A stretch of 64,000 nucleotides of DNA, taken from NCBI GenBank assembly GCA_946414885.1, contig CAMKQH010000006.1, positions 1-64,000 of the forward strand. Direction: 5' to 3'. The notes under the pieces were generated by a model. That model worked only from the letters and a program-made list of their open reading frames with translations, ran no database searches and was not told the DNA's origin. The translations under genes and the position numbers were made by a program. The stretch's first letter is position 1. Every line of letters starts with the position of its first letter. The DNA is from an uncultured Lachnospiraceae bacterium (GTDB taxonomy: Bacteria; Bacillota; Clostridia; Lachnospirales; Lachnospiraceae). Below, in pieces: positions 18,113 through 27,619 of this stretch.

Positions 18113-18931
18113 ATGCGAAAAAGTGTTGATAATGTTAAAGAACCAGAGGAGTTGACATTCTGGCAATCATATTCTGACATGATGGCGGCATTGCTTCTGG
18201 TATTCGTTTTAATCATTGCGTTTGCCATAAGTCTGACAAAGTCGACTTATGAGGAAAAGCAAGCGGAATTAGAAGCAAGAAACGCCAAAATCAATGAATA
18301 TGAGGAAATGCTTCAGCAAAAGGAAGCAGAGATCGAGGAACAGAAAACAAGGATTGAAGAACAAAAAGTTGCATTTAGGCAGCAACAGGAAAAACTTGAT
18401 TCCATTGTTGGGATTAGAGCTACGCTAATTACAAAACTAAAAGATGAGTTTAAGGATTCCAAAATGAATATCTTGGTTGATCCTGAAACGGGAGCAATCT
18501 CGTTTGATTCGAATATTTTGTTTGATGTCGATAGATCTGTATTGAAGCCAGCCGGGAAGGAATTCTTAAATGAGTTCTTCCCCATGTATTTTGAGACATT
18601 GCTCAGTGATGAGGTGAAGGATTATGTTTCTGAAGTTATTATAGAAGGGCATACAGACAATACAGGTACGTATTTGCATAACCTTGACCTGTCTCAAAGA
18701 AGAGCGTCTGCCGTTGTTGAGTATTGTTTGGGTGATAGAAGTAAAATGTTTGGTAAAGGTCAGATTGAAACGATCCGCTCCTTAGTTACGGCGAATGGAA
18801 GGGCCTTTTACGAACTGAAATATTTGGAAGACGGTAGCGTAGATCTTCAAGCATCAAGGAGAGTAGAAATCAAATTTAGACTTAAGGAAGACGAAATGAT
18901 TCAAGAGATGACGGATATCCTTAGCAAATAA
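18113..18931 (+). CDS. zorB: ZorB-like MotB/OmpA-family peptidoglycan-binding motor protein
   Basis: The 272 residues begin with a single membrane segment FWQSYSDMMAALLLVFVLII (about 17-36) that contains the conserved Asp22 expected to carry protons, then a coiled stretch (about 46-105) and a C-terminal OmpA-type domain with EGHTDNTG and LSQRRASAVVEY that binds peptidoglycan. This is the ZorB layout. The gene starts at the base after the zorA stop, so the two subunits are coupled. In Zorya the ZorA5B2 complex senses phage entry at the envelope. The DMMAALLLVF pattern is closer to ZorB than to flagellar MotB. Confidence 0.9.
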   Translation: MRKSVDNVKEPEELTFWQSYSDMMAALLLVFVLIIAFAISLTKSTYEEKQAELEARNAKINEYEEMLQQKEAEIEEQKTRIEEQKVAFRQQQEKLDSIVGIRATLITKLKDEFKDSKMNILVDPETGAISFDSNILFDVDRSVLKPAGKEFLNEFFPMYFETLLSDEVKDYVSEVIIEGHTDNTGTYLHNLDLSQRRASAVVEYCLGDRSKMFGKGQIETIRSLVTANGRAFYELKYLEDGSVDLQASRRVEIKFRLKEDEMIQEMTDILSK

Positions 18932-18947
18932 TGAGTGAGGTAGGACT

Positions 18948-20153
18948 ATGGAGAAATACTATGTCCCATCGCTGTTGATAAATGAAGGTCAGCGTGTCAA
19001 GGAAATGTTTCCTAAGGTGGCAAAGGTGATTAAGCCAGGCGGAATGGATGATTCATTAAAACAACTGATTTACATACTGGTTAAATTGAAACCGGCACAT
19101 GTGAGTCGATTTGGAAAGGAACGATCAGAAGCAGATATTTCTTCGCTTGCTGGATATGTTGTGACCAACACGCTGAATGTCAATTGCACGAATATCTATG
19201 CACTGTTAGAAGAATATGCTTCGCCTAAAGATTGGGAGATCATGTTTGGTAACTGGCAGAATTATTCAGAGCGTCAAGAACCCATGGGATTTTTGAAACG
19301 AGGAGTATTGACGAATCCGAGATTTCAGGCATATTTGGCTGATAAAGATATTGGACAGGAGAATCTTTCTTGGATAGATCATAGAGAGAAGGTTCAGATA
19401 CTTTGTAATTACTGTAAGGGAGCGGAATCCTTAGATACATACAAAGAAAGCTTGAAGAAATTTGGATTAATAGAGGATACGCTTCTTATGAATGAATGCC
19501 TTTCCAAATTCTTCTTAAATTGTACGGTAAAAGCCTATCAAAATGCAGGAGAGATAAATATATGTGGAGCATTTAATAAACTGTCATCAGAAGACAAACT
19601 ATCGATGATAATTAATTTTGTTAAGGTCTTCACATTACAAGAGCTAAAAAAATATATGGGAGTTTGTCAGACTTTTGAATCAGAAGCAAATAACAAGAAA
19701 TTTGCGGATAAGCTTAAAAGCAAATTAAGAACAAATCTTTTAGCGGATAAGTATGATAAATGGATTAATGCTTTGAAAATTGTGGAGGCCTTCGCTGATG
19801 ATGAAGATCCTTACAGAAGAGAATATTGGCTTCGCTTCTCCGATCAATCGGTTAATGAGATAACCCGTTTTGGTGATTTGACTAATCAAGTACTGATCAT
19901 GGATTTTGGCAGGTATGTGATTACTGAATTTGGAGAAAAAGCTGCGGGAAAGGCATATCTTTTTACGAAGGAATATTTCGATAAGAATTACAAATGGTAT
20001 ATTTCATTTCATGCAAAGAATGAATATATTCATAAAGTAAACAAAGATATAAATGCGTTTGAGAAATTGAAACATTTCCCTCCTTATGGTGGGTGGTGGG
20101 ATATATTTGATGATGCCCTTAGAAAATATGGAATAGTGTATAATAAGGTGTGA
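18948..20153 (+). CDS. zorC: ZorC-like EH-signature protein
   Basis: The 401-residue soluble protein follows zorB by 16 bp. Its C-terminal quarter (about 290-398) has YWLRFSDQSVNEI, a MDFGRYVITEFG...GKAYLF core and a closing HFPPYGGWWDIFDDALRKYGI. That pattern matches the EH-signature domain that defines ZorC of type I Zorya, a DNA-binding effector partner. The N-terminal 280 residues are helical and show no motif I recognise. The identity rests on the domain pattern and on position after zorA and zorB. Its usual partner ZorD, a SNF2-type helicase-nuclease, is absent; a UvrD-like helicase gene overlaps its end instead. Confidence 0.78.
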   Translation: MEKYYVPSLLINEGQRVKEMFPKVAKVIKPGGMDDSLKQLIYILVKLKPAHVSRFGKERSEADISSLAGYVVTNTLNVNCTNIYALLEEYASPKDWEIMFGNWQNYSERQEPMGFLKRGVLTNPRFQAYLADKDIGQENLSWIDHREKVQILCNYCKGAESLDTYKESLKKFGLIEDTLLMNECLSKFFLNCTVKAYQNAGEINICGAFNKLSSEDKLSMIINFVKVFTLQELKKYMGVCQTFESEANNKKFADKLKSKLRTNLLADKYDKWINALKIVEAFADDEDPYRREYWLRFSDQSVNEITRFGDLTNQVLIMDFGRYVITEFGEKAAGKAYLFTKEYFDKNYKWYISFHAKNEYIHKVNKDINAFEKLKHFPPYGGWWDIFDDALRKYGIVYNKV

Positions 20154-20155
20154 TT

Positions 20156-22552
20156 ATGGGAAAATGGAATTCAATCGAAGAAGCGTATAGATTTGTAATC
20201 AAGTATTTTGTTTCTGGCTCCACGGATGTTAGCCGTAGTGATATACGCGAGGCGCTGGATTATTGTGTTGCTGAAAAGAACGCAAATGCACATTATCTGG
20301 CGTATGCATTAGATTATGATGAGACTGAACGAAATGGTAAGAGTTTGTCATTAGATAATCTTTGGGTAGCTGCTGAAAACGGAATTCCTGGGGCGCAATA
20401 CGACCTTGGTCTTCATTTGTTCTACGGAGAAAATGTAGAAAAAAACATACTTCTTGCGCTAACATGGATGGAGCAAGCAGCTACGCAAGGCTATTTGGAA
20501 GCTTGTAGAACATTGATTAGGCTTTATACTCATGACAGTAGGGTGAGAAGAAATCCTGAGCGAGCAAGCTTTTGGCAGGACAAACTGGATGGAGGATCGT
20601 TGGCGGACAGATTCTCTCTTTATCCTCTTTCAGAACGAGACATCCGCGTAGATGCTGAAAGTACTTGGCAAGAGCAGGACGACAAATCTAAGACATCCTT
20701 TGCCAAACTGTTCACGACAGTAAAACAAGACGTGGTTATTGAGGCGCCCTATCGTACAAATATGATCGTTAATGCAGGCCCGGGTACAGGCAAAACATAT
20801 ACCTTGATCCAAAGAATAGCGCATTTGGTTAAAAATGAAAATATTGATCCCAGTAAAATTGTCGTGTTTTCTTTTACTAGAGCAGTAGTAAAAGAAATAA
20901 GGAACAAAGTAGAAAAGAAGTTTGAGAATGATTCGGCAGCTTCTCGGAAAGTGGATATCAGTACGTTTCACAAGAATGCATATGCTGCTTTGCAATTTGC
21001 AAATAAATTAGGAGAATTTGATGATTGGGAAAAGGTGGATTTAGACATTTCAAGGATGATGTATGAAGACTGTATGGTGAAAGGAGCTGAACTACTAGAA
21101 AAACATCCTGAAATTATTGCGGATTGGGAATATATTATCATAGATGAAATACAGGATATCAATCATGCCAAGGCATACTTTGTGTTGCAATTACTTGAAG
21201 CGTGTAGATCAAATCAAATACCATACCTCTTATTGGGGGATTCATGCCAAGCCATATACGATTATTTAGATACTGTGGGTATAAGAAACTCTGCGGGTAT
21301 ACAGATTAAGTCATTGGAGTTTTATAAAAAAGTGATTAATAATGCGGACGAAAGTACAAGGTTTTATAGCTTTGACATTAATGAGAATTATCGCTCTGTT
21401 GAGAAGATAAAGTTACAAGCATTGCCACTCAGAAATGTTATTTTAAGTGACGATAACGATACGCTGAAAGATACTGTGGTTGATTATAAGAATAGCATAG
21501 TTTCTTTGGATTTTGAGGAGATTGAAGCATTTGTAAAAGAGCATTCTAATGATAAGATTTGTTTGCTAGAATGGAAAAATATTCATGCTAGGTATATTTC
21601 CACGAAACTTAAGAAAAGAGGTGTACAGAATCAGTGCGTACTTAATATTCAGCGAGATGCATATCCCCGCTGGATAGGAGAGGTGTTTGGAGGGTGTACC
21701 GAAGACAGTATTTCAGAGGAGGTATTAAAGAAATTATTCTTAAAATCTGGTAAGGATGTTGAAGATGCACGTGTATGCTGGAATGAAACAAAAAAATCAG
21801 AACATGTTAAATCTGAGATCATACCAATGAAAACATTTCTTCTTATTCTTTTGGCGCATAATCTCGATGATTTGTTTTTGGATGAATTAGATAATAACCT
21901 TATTGTATCCAACGTGCACAGATCCAAGGGTTTGGAATATGATTATGTTTTGATAGACAATGGAATTATAGATAGTGGTGCAAATAAGCTTGAAAATGCA
22001 CGAGTACTTTATGTGGCAATGACCAGAGCAAAGAAGGAAACCATTAATCTGAAAAACGCTAGTCTCCCATATAAATTAAAAACAGACAAGGGAAGAAATT
22101 ATAAATGGGAATCGATTAGCAAAAAGAAGCTTAGATTAAAATATATTGAAATCGGACATGTATCAGAGAAAACGGATGCCGGACCAGAAGACTTTGTTAT
22201 CAGTGACATGATGGAGAGCCAAAGGATTATTGGTCAACTAAAAGTTGACGACGAAATAGAGTTGATTTTTTCGGAGGAAGAACAGAGATACGTGATCATG
22301 GCGCATGATAAGGCAATTGGTATGATGAAGGAGGCTTTTAGCCGCGAGGTAAAAAAACATAACTATGAAAATTACCCCAAGCGCCTTAAAGATATCTTTG
22401 TTGATGGAATCTATACTTATATTGGGCAACCCAATAGTATAATTACGAATTATGAGAAAAAAGCTGCAGAGTATTGCCCGGAAATAGGCGTGTATAGAAT
22501 TTGGAATTATGTTTCATTTTCCGGACTGGCACGTGCTGTTTATGACGAATAA
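20156..22552 (+). CDS. Sel1-repeat/UvrD-family SF1 helicase
   Basis: This 798-residue protein joins a helical repeat region to a UvrD/Rep-type helicase. Residues 40-130 contain Sel1/TPR-like repeats (PGAQYDLGLHLFYGE..., MEQAATQGYLEACRTLIRLY). The helicase has Walker A NAGPGTGKTYTL (about 204-215), FSFTRAVVKEI, Walker B IIDEIQDIN (about 327), VHRSKGLEYD (about 587) and YVAMTRAKKE (about 618). No nuclease motif is evident. The ATG at 20156 is preferred to the GTG at 20150 because AAGG at 20144-20147 lies 8 bases upstream. It overlaps or abuts the zorC stop. In this operon it stands where ZorD is normally found, so it may be a replacement DNA-processing effector; that is inference. Confidence 0.85.
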   Translation: MGKWNSIEEAYRFVIKYFVSGSTDVSRSDIREALDYCVAEKNANAHYLAYALDYDETERNGKSLSLDNLWVAAENGIPGAQYDLGLHLFYGENVEKNILLALTWMEQAATQGYLEACRTLIRLYTHDSRVRRNPERASFWQDKLDGGSLADRFSLYPLSERDIRVDAESTWQEQDDKSKTSFAKLFTTVKQDVVIEAPYRTNMIVNAGPGTGKTYTLIQRIAHLVKNENIDPSKIVVFSFTRAVVKEIRNKVEKKFENDSAASRKVDISTFHKNAYAALQFANKLGEFDDWEKVDLDISRMMYEDCMVKGAELLEKHPEIIADWEYIIIDEIQDINHAKAYFVLQLLEACRSNQIPYLLLGDSCQAIYDYLDTVGIRNSAGIQIKSLEFYKKVINNADESTRFYSFDINENYRSVEKIKLQALPLRNVILSDDNDTLKDTVVDYKNSIVSLDFEEIEAFVKEHSNDKICLLEWKNIHARYISTKLKKRGVQNQCVLNIQRDAYPRWIGEVFGGCTEDSISEEVLKKLFLKSGKDVEDARVCWNETKKSEHVKSEIIPMKTFLLILLAHNLDDLFLDELDNNLIVSNVHRSKGLEYDYVLIDNGIIDSGANKLENARVLYVAMTRAKKETINLKNASLPYKLKTDKGRNYKWESISKKKLRLKYIEIGHVSEKTDAGPEDFVISDMMESQRIIGQLKVDDEIELIFSEEEQRYVIMAHDKAIGMMKEAFSREVKKHNYENYPKRLKDIFVDGIYTYIGQPNSIITNYEKKAAEYCPEIGVYRIWNYVSFSGLARAVYDE

Positions 22553-22554
22553 GG

Positions 22555-25500
22555 ATGAAAACTATGAAATACGATGAGTATTATTTGGCGAGAAATCAAA
22601 TAACGAAAATTATCCAAGAGGATATCCTGGGACCGCTCGAAGACGATGAGGTGTTGGAAGAAACACCGATAAGCTATTATCTGGTTGGAAAGCTATATCC
22701 GAGGAAAGTATCAAAGATTCGAAATGACGAGGATGAGGAAGCTTCGTTTGTGGATGCAGAGATTCTTTCCCTTGGAAATGGAGAGTACCCATCGGCTATG
22801 GGCATGACTTTTGCCGTGTCGACGACTACGAAAGAACTTAAAGTGTCGGTTGAAACGGCTAAGTACGTACCTTTTGATGAATTGAAAAAGTGGCAGAGGA
22901 TTCCCATAAGGCAGACGGTTACTATTGACTTAAGTCAGTTGAAGGCGGAGCGAAGAATACAAGCAGTAATTGATGGCGAGTTAATGATGCAAATAAGTTC
23001 TTATGAGCATTCAGCCGTAAATGATCTGAAACTTACGGTAACAATAGTGAATACTGCTGAAACACCAGACATCTCTTATCGTGAATTATCGCAGCTCGCT
23101 TATTTTCAACCTAAAATCATGATATCGAATTTGAAAGAAGGTTCTTTCTTACCGCTTTATAACGCAAACATAACTGTGGACGATGATGAAACCAAGGAGT
23201 TTGAACTGCTTTATCACGAAGTCCAAAGCTTTGCGGTTGGTCATGGGATTTCCGTGGATTGGGAAAAGAATGCTTCTGGAGAAATTAGTAAAATCTTTAC
23301 GGAAGTTATACCGCATTATGATTTATTACAGATGAAACCGTCGAATTGTATGGACAAACGGTTTTTATCGATGAAATATCTCGCCAATGCTGATTCGGAT
23401 GAAATGATACATATTGTTTCCTCCCTTATCAATGATTATCATAAGTGGATTCAAGCGCAAGAAACAAAAGCAAAAGATTTGAGAATAGAACTAAAAGCAT
23501 CGGCAGAATCGAATCTCAGTAAATGCAAGACAGTCCTTCGGAGATTGGAAAAGACAAAAGTACTGTTTGCCGACAGGAATGCGTTGAAAGCATTTCAATA
23601 TGCAAATCAGACAATGCTTGAACAACGGATCTGTACGCATGAGCCTGACATGGTTGCCAACGACGCTGAGGTTACTTGGTATCCATTCCAGCTTGCATTC
23701 ATTTTATTGGAATTGGAATCAATTGTTCATCCAGACTGCGAAGATAGGAAGTTGGTGGACTTGTTGTGGTTCCCTACTGGCGGCGGAAAAACTGAGGCAT
23801 ACTTGGGGATAGCCGCATTTACGATCTTTTACAGAAGAATTAAGCTTCAAGACAATGATTTAGGCGTTGCAGTCTTTATGAGGTATACGCTTAGACTTCT
23901 TTCGTTTCAACAGTTTGAGCGTGCTGCGGCAATGATCTGCGCAGCTGAAAAGGTAAGAAAGGAACAAGGTCTTGGAGGAACTGCATTTGGCATAGGGTTA
24001 TGGGCAGGCGGAAGTTTAACGCCTAATTCACTAAAGGATGCTGCAGATTATTTGAGAGGGATGACAAAGGACAATACGTCTCCGGCACAGCTGAAAAAAT
24101 GTCCTTGGTGTCGTACGCAGATTTTTGAATCTGATTATGAAGTGAACCTAAAGAATAAACGTATGTATATTCGTTGCCATAATGAAAAGTGTCTTTTCCA
24201 TCATGGATTGCCCGTTCATTTGGTTGACGAGGACATATATACGGTAAAGCCGTCTTTTGTTATAGGAACAATAGACAAGTTTGCTCAGGTTGCGTTTAAG
24301 GAAGAAGCAGGGTGTCTGCTGGGCGTGGATTTGCAGAATCCGCCTGAATTAATCATTCAGGACGAGTTGCATTTGATATCAGGGCCTCTTGGTACCATTA
24401 CTGGTTTGTATGAAGCGGCTATAACAAAGTTGTGTGCCCAAGGAAGCATAAAGCCTAAGATTATCGCTTCAACCGCAACAATCAAGAATGCAAAGGAACA
24501 GCTTAATGCTTTGTATGGGATGGATTATGCTCAATTCCCGCCGCAAGGGATTTCCATTAATGATTCCTTTTTTGCTTGTGTGTCAGGTGAAAAGGAGAAA
24601 GCATCCAGAAGGTATATGGGCGTTCTAGCCTCTGGCGCGTCCAGAGCGCTTACGTTTAACCGAATTATGGCAGCATTACTGTTCGCCAGTAGATATTTGA
24701 TTGATGCGGGCTATTCGGAAGCGGTTATCGATTCCTTCTGGACTGAAACGGGATATTTTAATACGTTGCGTGAATTAGGATCTGCGCTTTCACGAATTGT
24801 TGACAGTGTTCAGGACAGATATCAATACCTTAAGAATACTAAGTTTAAGGACAGGTACCCGTTCAAAAGCGGAAACGAAAGATATGACCGTTACTACGAA
24901 CTTACAAGTAGACAAAGCAGTAACAACCTTGGAGAAGCGATACAAAATAACCTCTTGATTTCTTATAAATCGGATGGGTCGACAAAACCATATGATTTTC
25001 TTGTGGCATCGAACATGATCTCCGTGGGAGTGGATGTTTCAAGGTTGAATTCCATGCTGGTTGTTGGGCAACCAATTAAAACTTCGGAATATATACAGTC
25101 TTCTAGTCGCGTTGGCAGAAATACGCCGGGGTTAGTCATTGTTGAGTATCATCCAAGCATGGTCAGAGATCGTTCTTTCTACGAACGGTTTATTCAATTT
25201 CATTCTTCTTTATACAAGTTTGTGGAAGCATCCAGCCTTACGCCGTTTTCAGACAGAGCAAGGGACAGGGCGTTACAGGCGTTGTATGTTATCTTATGCA
25301 GATATTTTGTTCCTGGATTGCGAGAGAACAAGGATGCTAAGAATTATACAAGGGACATTCCAGAACTGGAGAAGGTGCGCAAATATATATTGGATTATGT
25401 TTCGATAGTGGATCCAGAGGAAAAAGAGAATGTGGCTCGTGAGATTGAGGAAATAGAAACGGTTTGGGATGAAAAAGCTAGTCATTCATCTGAATTGATT

Positions 25501-25626
25501 TATTGGTCATATGTTGAAAATGACCACATGCTTTTCCAAAAGGATTACTTGGAGGGAAACAGATTTCGCATGATGAATTCCATGCGAAGCGTGGAACCGG
25601 CAATCAATGTTTATGTGGAAGAATAG
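22555..25626 (+). CDS. drmA: DrmA-like SF2 helicase (DISARM family)
   Basis: The 1023-residue protein has an N-terminal region of about 380 residues without clear motifs, then Walker A WFPTGGGKTEAYLG (about 403-416), a zinc-ribbon insertion with CPWC and CHNEKC (about 518-545), the DELH box QDELHLISGP (about 601), SATIK, and a C-terminal lobe with NMISVGVDVSRLN and SSRVGRN. This architecture matches DrmA of DISARM, which with DrmB loads on phage DNA with unprocessed ends. It starts 3 bp after the helicase stop; an in-frame ATG at 22564 has a better placed AAGG and may be the real start. DrmB follows 13 bp later. DrmC and DISARM methyltransferases are not in the window. Confidence 0.82.
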   Translation: MKTMKYDEYYLARNQITKIIQEDILGPLEDDEVLEETPISYYLVGKLYPRKVSKIRNDEDEEASFVDAEILSLGNGEYPSAMGMTFAVSTTTKELKVSVETAKYVPFDELKKWQRIPIRQTVTIDLSQLKAERRIQAVIDGELMMQISSYEHSAVNDLKLTVTIVNTAETPDISYRELSQLAYFQPKIMISNLKEGSFLPLYNANITVDDDETKEFELLYHEVQSFAVGHGISVDWEKNASGEISKIFTEVIPHYDLLQMKPSNCMDKRFLSMKYLANADSDEMIHIVSSLINDYHKWIQAQETKAKDLRIELKASAESNLSKCKTVLRRLEKTKVLFADRNALKAFQYANQTMLEQRICTHEPDMVANDAEVTWYPFQLAFILLELESIVHPDCEDRKLVDLLWFPTGGGKTEAYLGIAAFTIFYRRIKLQDNDLGVAVFMRYTLRLLSFQQFERAAAMICAAEKVRKEQGLGGTAFGIGLWAGGSLTPNSLKDAADYLRGMTKDNTSPAQLKKCPWCRTQIFESDYEVNLKNKRMYIRCHNEKCLFHHGLPVHLVDEDIYTVKPSFVIGTIDKFAQVAFKEEAGCLLGVDLQNPPELIIQDELHLISGPLGTITGLYEAAITKLCAQGSIKPKIIASTATIKNAKEQLNALYGMDYAQFPPQGISINDSFFACVSGEKEKASRRYMGVLASGASRALTFNRIMAALLFASRYLIDAGYSEAVIDSFWTETGYFNTLRELGSALSRIVDSVQDRYQYLKNTKFKDRYPFKSGNERYDRYYELTSRQSSNNLGEAIQNNLLISYKSDGSTKPYDFLVASNMISVGVDVSRLNSMLVVGQPIKTSEYIQSSSRVGRNTPGLVIVEYHPSMVRDRSFYERFIQFHSSLYKFVEASSLTPFSDRARDRALQALYVILCRYFVPGLRENKDAKNYTRDIPELEKVRKYILDYVSIVDPEEKENVAREIEEIETVWDEKASHSSELIYWSYVENDHMLFQKDYLEGNRFRMMNSMRSVEPAINVYVEE

Positions 25627-25638
25627 CGGGGACAAGGT

Positions 25639-27435
25639 ATGGCTGTATTTACTGCAGGAAATAAAAAGCATATCAAATATGTTGGAGAAATCAGAAAATC
25701 TAAGTTGACAAATTCTGCTGGATGTGGCGCTTTGGTAGAGTTCCCAGGATTTTCAGGAATTATGGGAGGACAAAATCTTTGGGACGTAAGTAAAGCAGGA
25801 AAGTTTCGCATACATGAGAAGACGCTGGAGGATTTCTTAAAAAAAGAATATTTTCTTCAGGTCTCTTCTGAATTGCAGAATAAAAAAGTGTATGAGGAAG
25901 CATACAAAATCCCTGTTTTTAGATTCCCGGAATATTACTTTTGCCCGTCATGTCATGAACTGGATTATGCCAGGCGGTTGGCAAAAAACTTTGGAACGAA
26001 TACAGACATGATTGATCCCCTTTTGTGCAGCCGGTGTAAAAACGTGGAGCTTATTCCTTCTCGTTTCGTCATGGCATGTGAAAATGGTCACATAGAAGAT
26101 TTCCCGTATCAGTGGTGGGTTCACAGGGGAGAAAAATGTGACAATCCAAGATTAATGCTTGAATACAAAGGATATACTGGAGGATTGGAGGGAATAGTTG
26201 TTTCCTGCGCTACTTGTAAGAAAGCGAATTCCATGAAAAACGTGCTTAATAAAGAAACAACCAGGACGCTTCGGTGTAATGGAAAAAGCCCATGGCTAGG
26301 TAAGACGGTACAATGCAATTGTGGAAAAGAAGTGAGGGTTCTTCTGCGTGGAGCAACAAACATGTATTTCCCGGATACGATATCTGCATTAACCATTCCA
26401 CCTTGGAGTACTACGGTGCAAAAAGTGATTGCGGAGAATTTGGAAATACTTAAGAGTATGTTTTTTGAGGGAATGCCTGAAGAATACAGAAGAAAGGCAA
26501 CAGACAATTTTTTTGAGCAACATGATTTACAGGAGTATTTGCATTGTTCGAAGGAAGATTTTTTTGCGCAAGTGATGCTACGCCTCGGAGGGAATAACGC
26601 GATAATCAAGGAGGCATCAGATTTTCAAAAGGATGAATACAGAGCGTTCATTGGACCTGACGTAGATGATGAGATGTTTAAGACTGTATCAGCGGAAATT
26701 GACGAAGAACTTTTGCCATTCATTCAAACGGTTAAGCTTGTAAAGCGCATTAGGAAAGTGAATGTTTTGACCTCGTTCAAGCGCATTGATGCTTTTTCTA
26801 ATGGCTCTGCGCCATTATCTAATAAAGCTGAGAAATGGCTCCCGGCAACTGAAATGCTCGGGGAGGGGATTTTTATTGAATTCTCCAAAGAATGCATTGA
26901 AAATTGGGAGCTACGAGTCGGATCACGCTATGATGCAATGCAGTTGAAATACAATGATAGCCACTTAGGCCCTAGATTCGGTAGTTTTTCCAAGAAGATG
27001 GTTCTGGCACATTCCATTTCGCATTTGATCATGAGAGAGCTGGCGTATACATGTGGTTATGATGCTGCTTCCATTAGTGAGCGGTTGTATGTATCCGATG
27101 ATAAGAGTGACGCGTGGATGGCGGGAGTGCTTATTTATACAACCACCAGTTGCTCAGATGGCAGTTTGGGTGGATTGGTTAGACTGGGACAGAAGGATCG
27201 ACTTAAAAAGGTTATAGATTCCATGTTGAAAAAAGCTGTTTGGTGTTCCAATGATCCAATTTGTGTTGAGTCGGAAGAACTTGTGGATGATGCCATAAAT
27301 TACGCGGCATGTCATGCATGCATGTTTGTACCTGAGATTTCATGCGAGTATGCGAATAAAGTGCTTGATCGAGTTGCAGTAGTTGGTAAGCCGGGCAATG
27401 AAGAGATGGGGTATTTTTGTGATCTTTTGAAATAA
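25639..27435 (+). CDS. drmB: DrmB-like DUF1998 protein (DISARM family)
   Basis: At 598 residues it has DrmB length. The N-terminal part has a zinc-binding pair FCPSCHELDYARR and LLCSRCKN (about 98-133) and further cysteines in CATCKK and CNCGKE. The C-terminal DUF1998 domain shows HSISHLIMRELAY (about 455-467), SERLYVS and IYTTTSCSDGSLGGLVRLG, ending with CHACMFVPEISCE. DrmB pairs with the DrmA helicase and regulates its DNA binding. It ends the operon that begins at the c-di-GMP riboswitch. A GGGGACAAGG site lies just upstream of the ATG. No clear terminator follows; a hairpin at 27479-27500 lacks a T run. Confidence 0.85.
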   Translation: MAVFTAGNKKHIKYVGEIRKSKLTNSAGCGALVEFPGFSGIMGGQNLWDVSKAGKFRIHEKTLEDFLKKEYFLQVSSELQNKKVYEEAYKIPVFRFPEYYFCPSCHELDYARRLAKNFGTNTDMIDPLLCSRCKNVELIPSRFVMACENGHIEDFPYQWWVHRGEKCDNPRLMLEYKGYTGGLEGIVVSCATCKKANSMKNVLNKETTRTLRCNGKSPWLGKTVQCNCGKEVRVLLRGATNMYFPDTISALTIPPWSTTVQKVIAENLEILKSMFFEGMPEEYRRKATDNFFEQHDLQEYLHCSKEDFFAQVMLRLGGNNAIIKEASDFQKDEYRAFIGPDVDDEMFKTVSAEIDEELLPFIQTVKLVKRIRKVNVLTSFKRIDAFSNGSAPLSNKAEKWLPATEMLGEGIFIEFSKECIENWELRVGSRYDAMQLKYNDSHLGPRFGSFSKKMVLAHSISHLIMRELAYTCGYDAASISERLYVSDDKSDAWMAGVLIYTTTSCSDGSLGGLVRLGQKDRLKKVIDSMLKKAVWCSNDPICVESEELVDDAINYAACHACMFVPEISCEYANKVLDRVAVVGKPGNEEMGYFCDLLK

Positions 27436-27539
27436 AATGATCGTTCCATGATGAAATCAAGAGATAAGAATAGCGAAAGAAAGATGGCTGACTATCTTTC
27501 CGAACGAAAGAATGCCGTTTCAATACGAAACCACCCCTA

Positions 27540-27569
27540 TTGAAATCGAAATAAGGATAATGTTACAAT
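27540..27569 (+). promoter_or_regulatory. Promoter of the Lrp-type regulator operon
   Basis: TTGAAA at 27540-27545 and TACAAT at 27564-27569 with an 18-bp spacer lie about 50 bp upstream of the regulator gene, after the end of the defence operon. Confidence 0.6.
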
Positions 27570-27619
27570 AAAACTACAGAGTCGACGCTGTTTCATATTT
27601 AATCAAAAGGAGGACCCGC

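Noticed and set aside
16124-18931. MotA/MotB flagellar stator genes
   Set aside because: The MotA-like protein has a very long coiled tail, and the neighbours are ZorC-like and helicase genes; no flagellar gene is near.
27479-27500. Terminator after drmB
   Set aside because: The GAAAGAT/ATCTTTC hairpin is real but has no T run; it is kept only as a possible processing or weak stop site.
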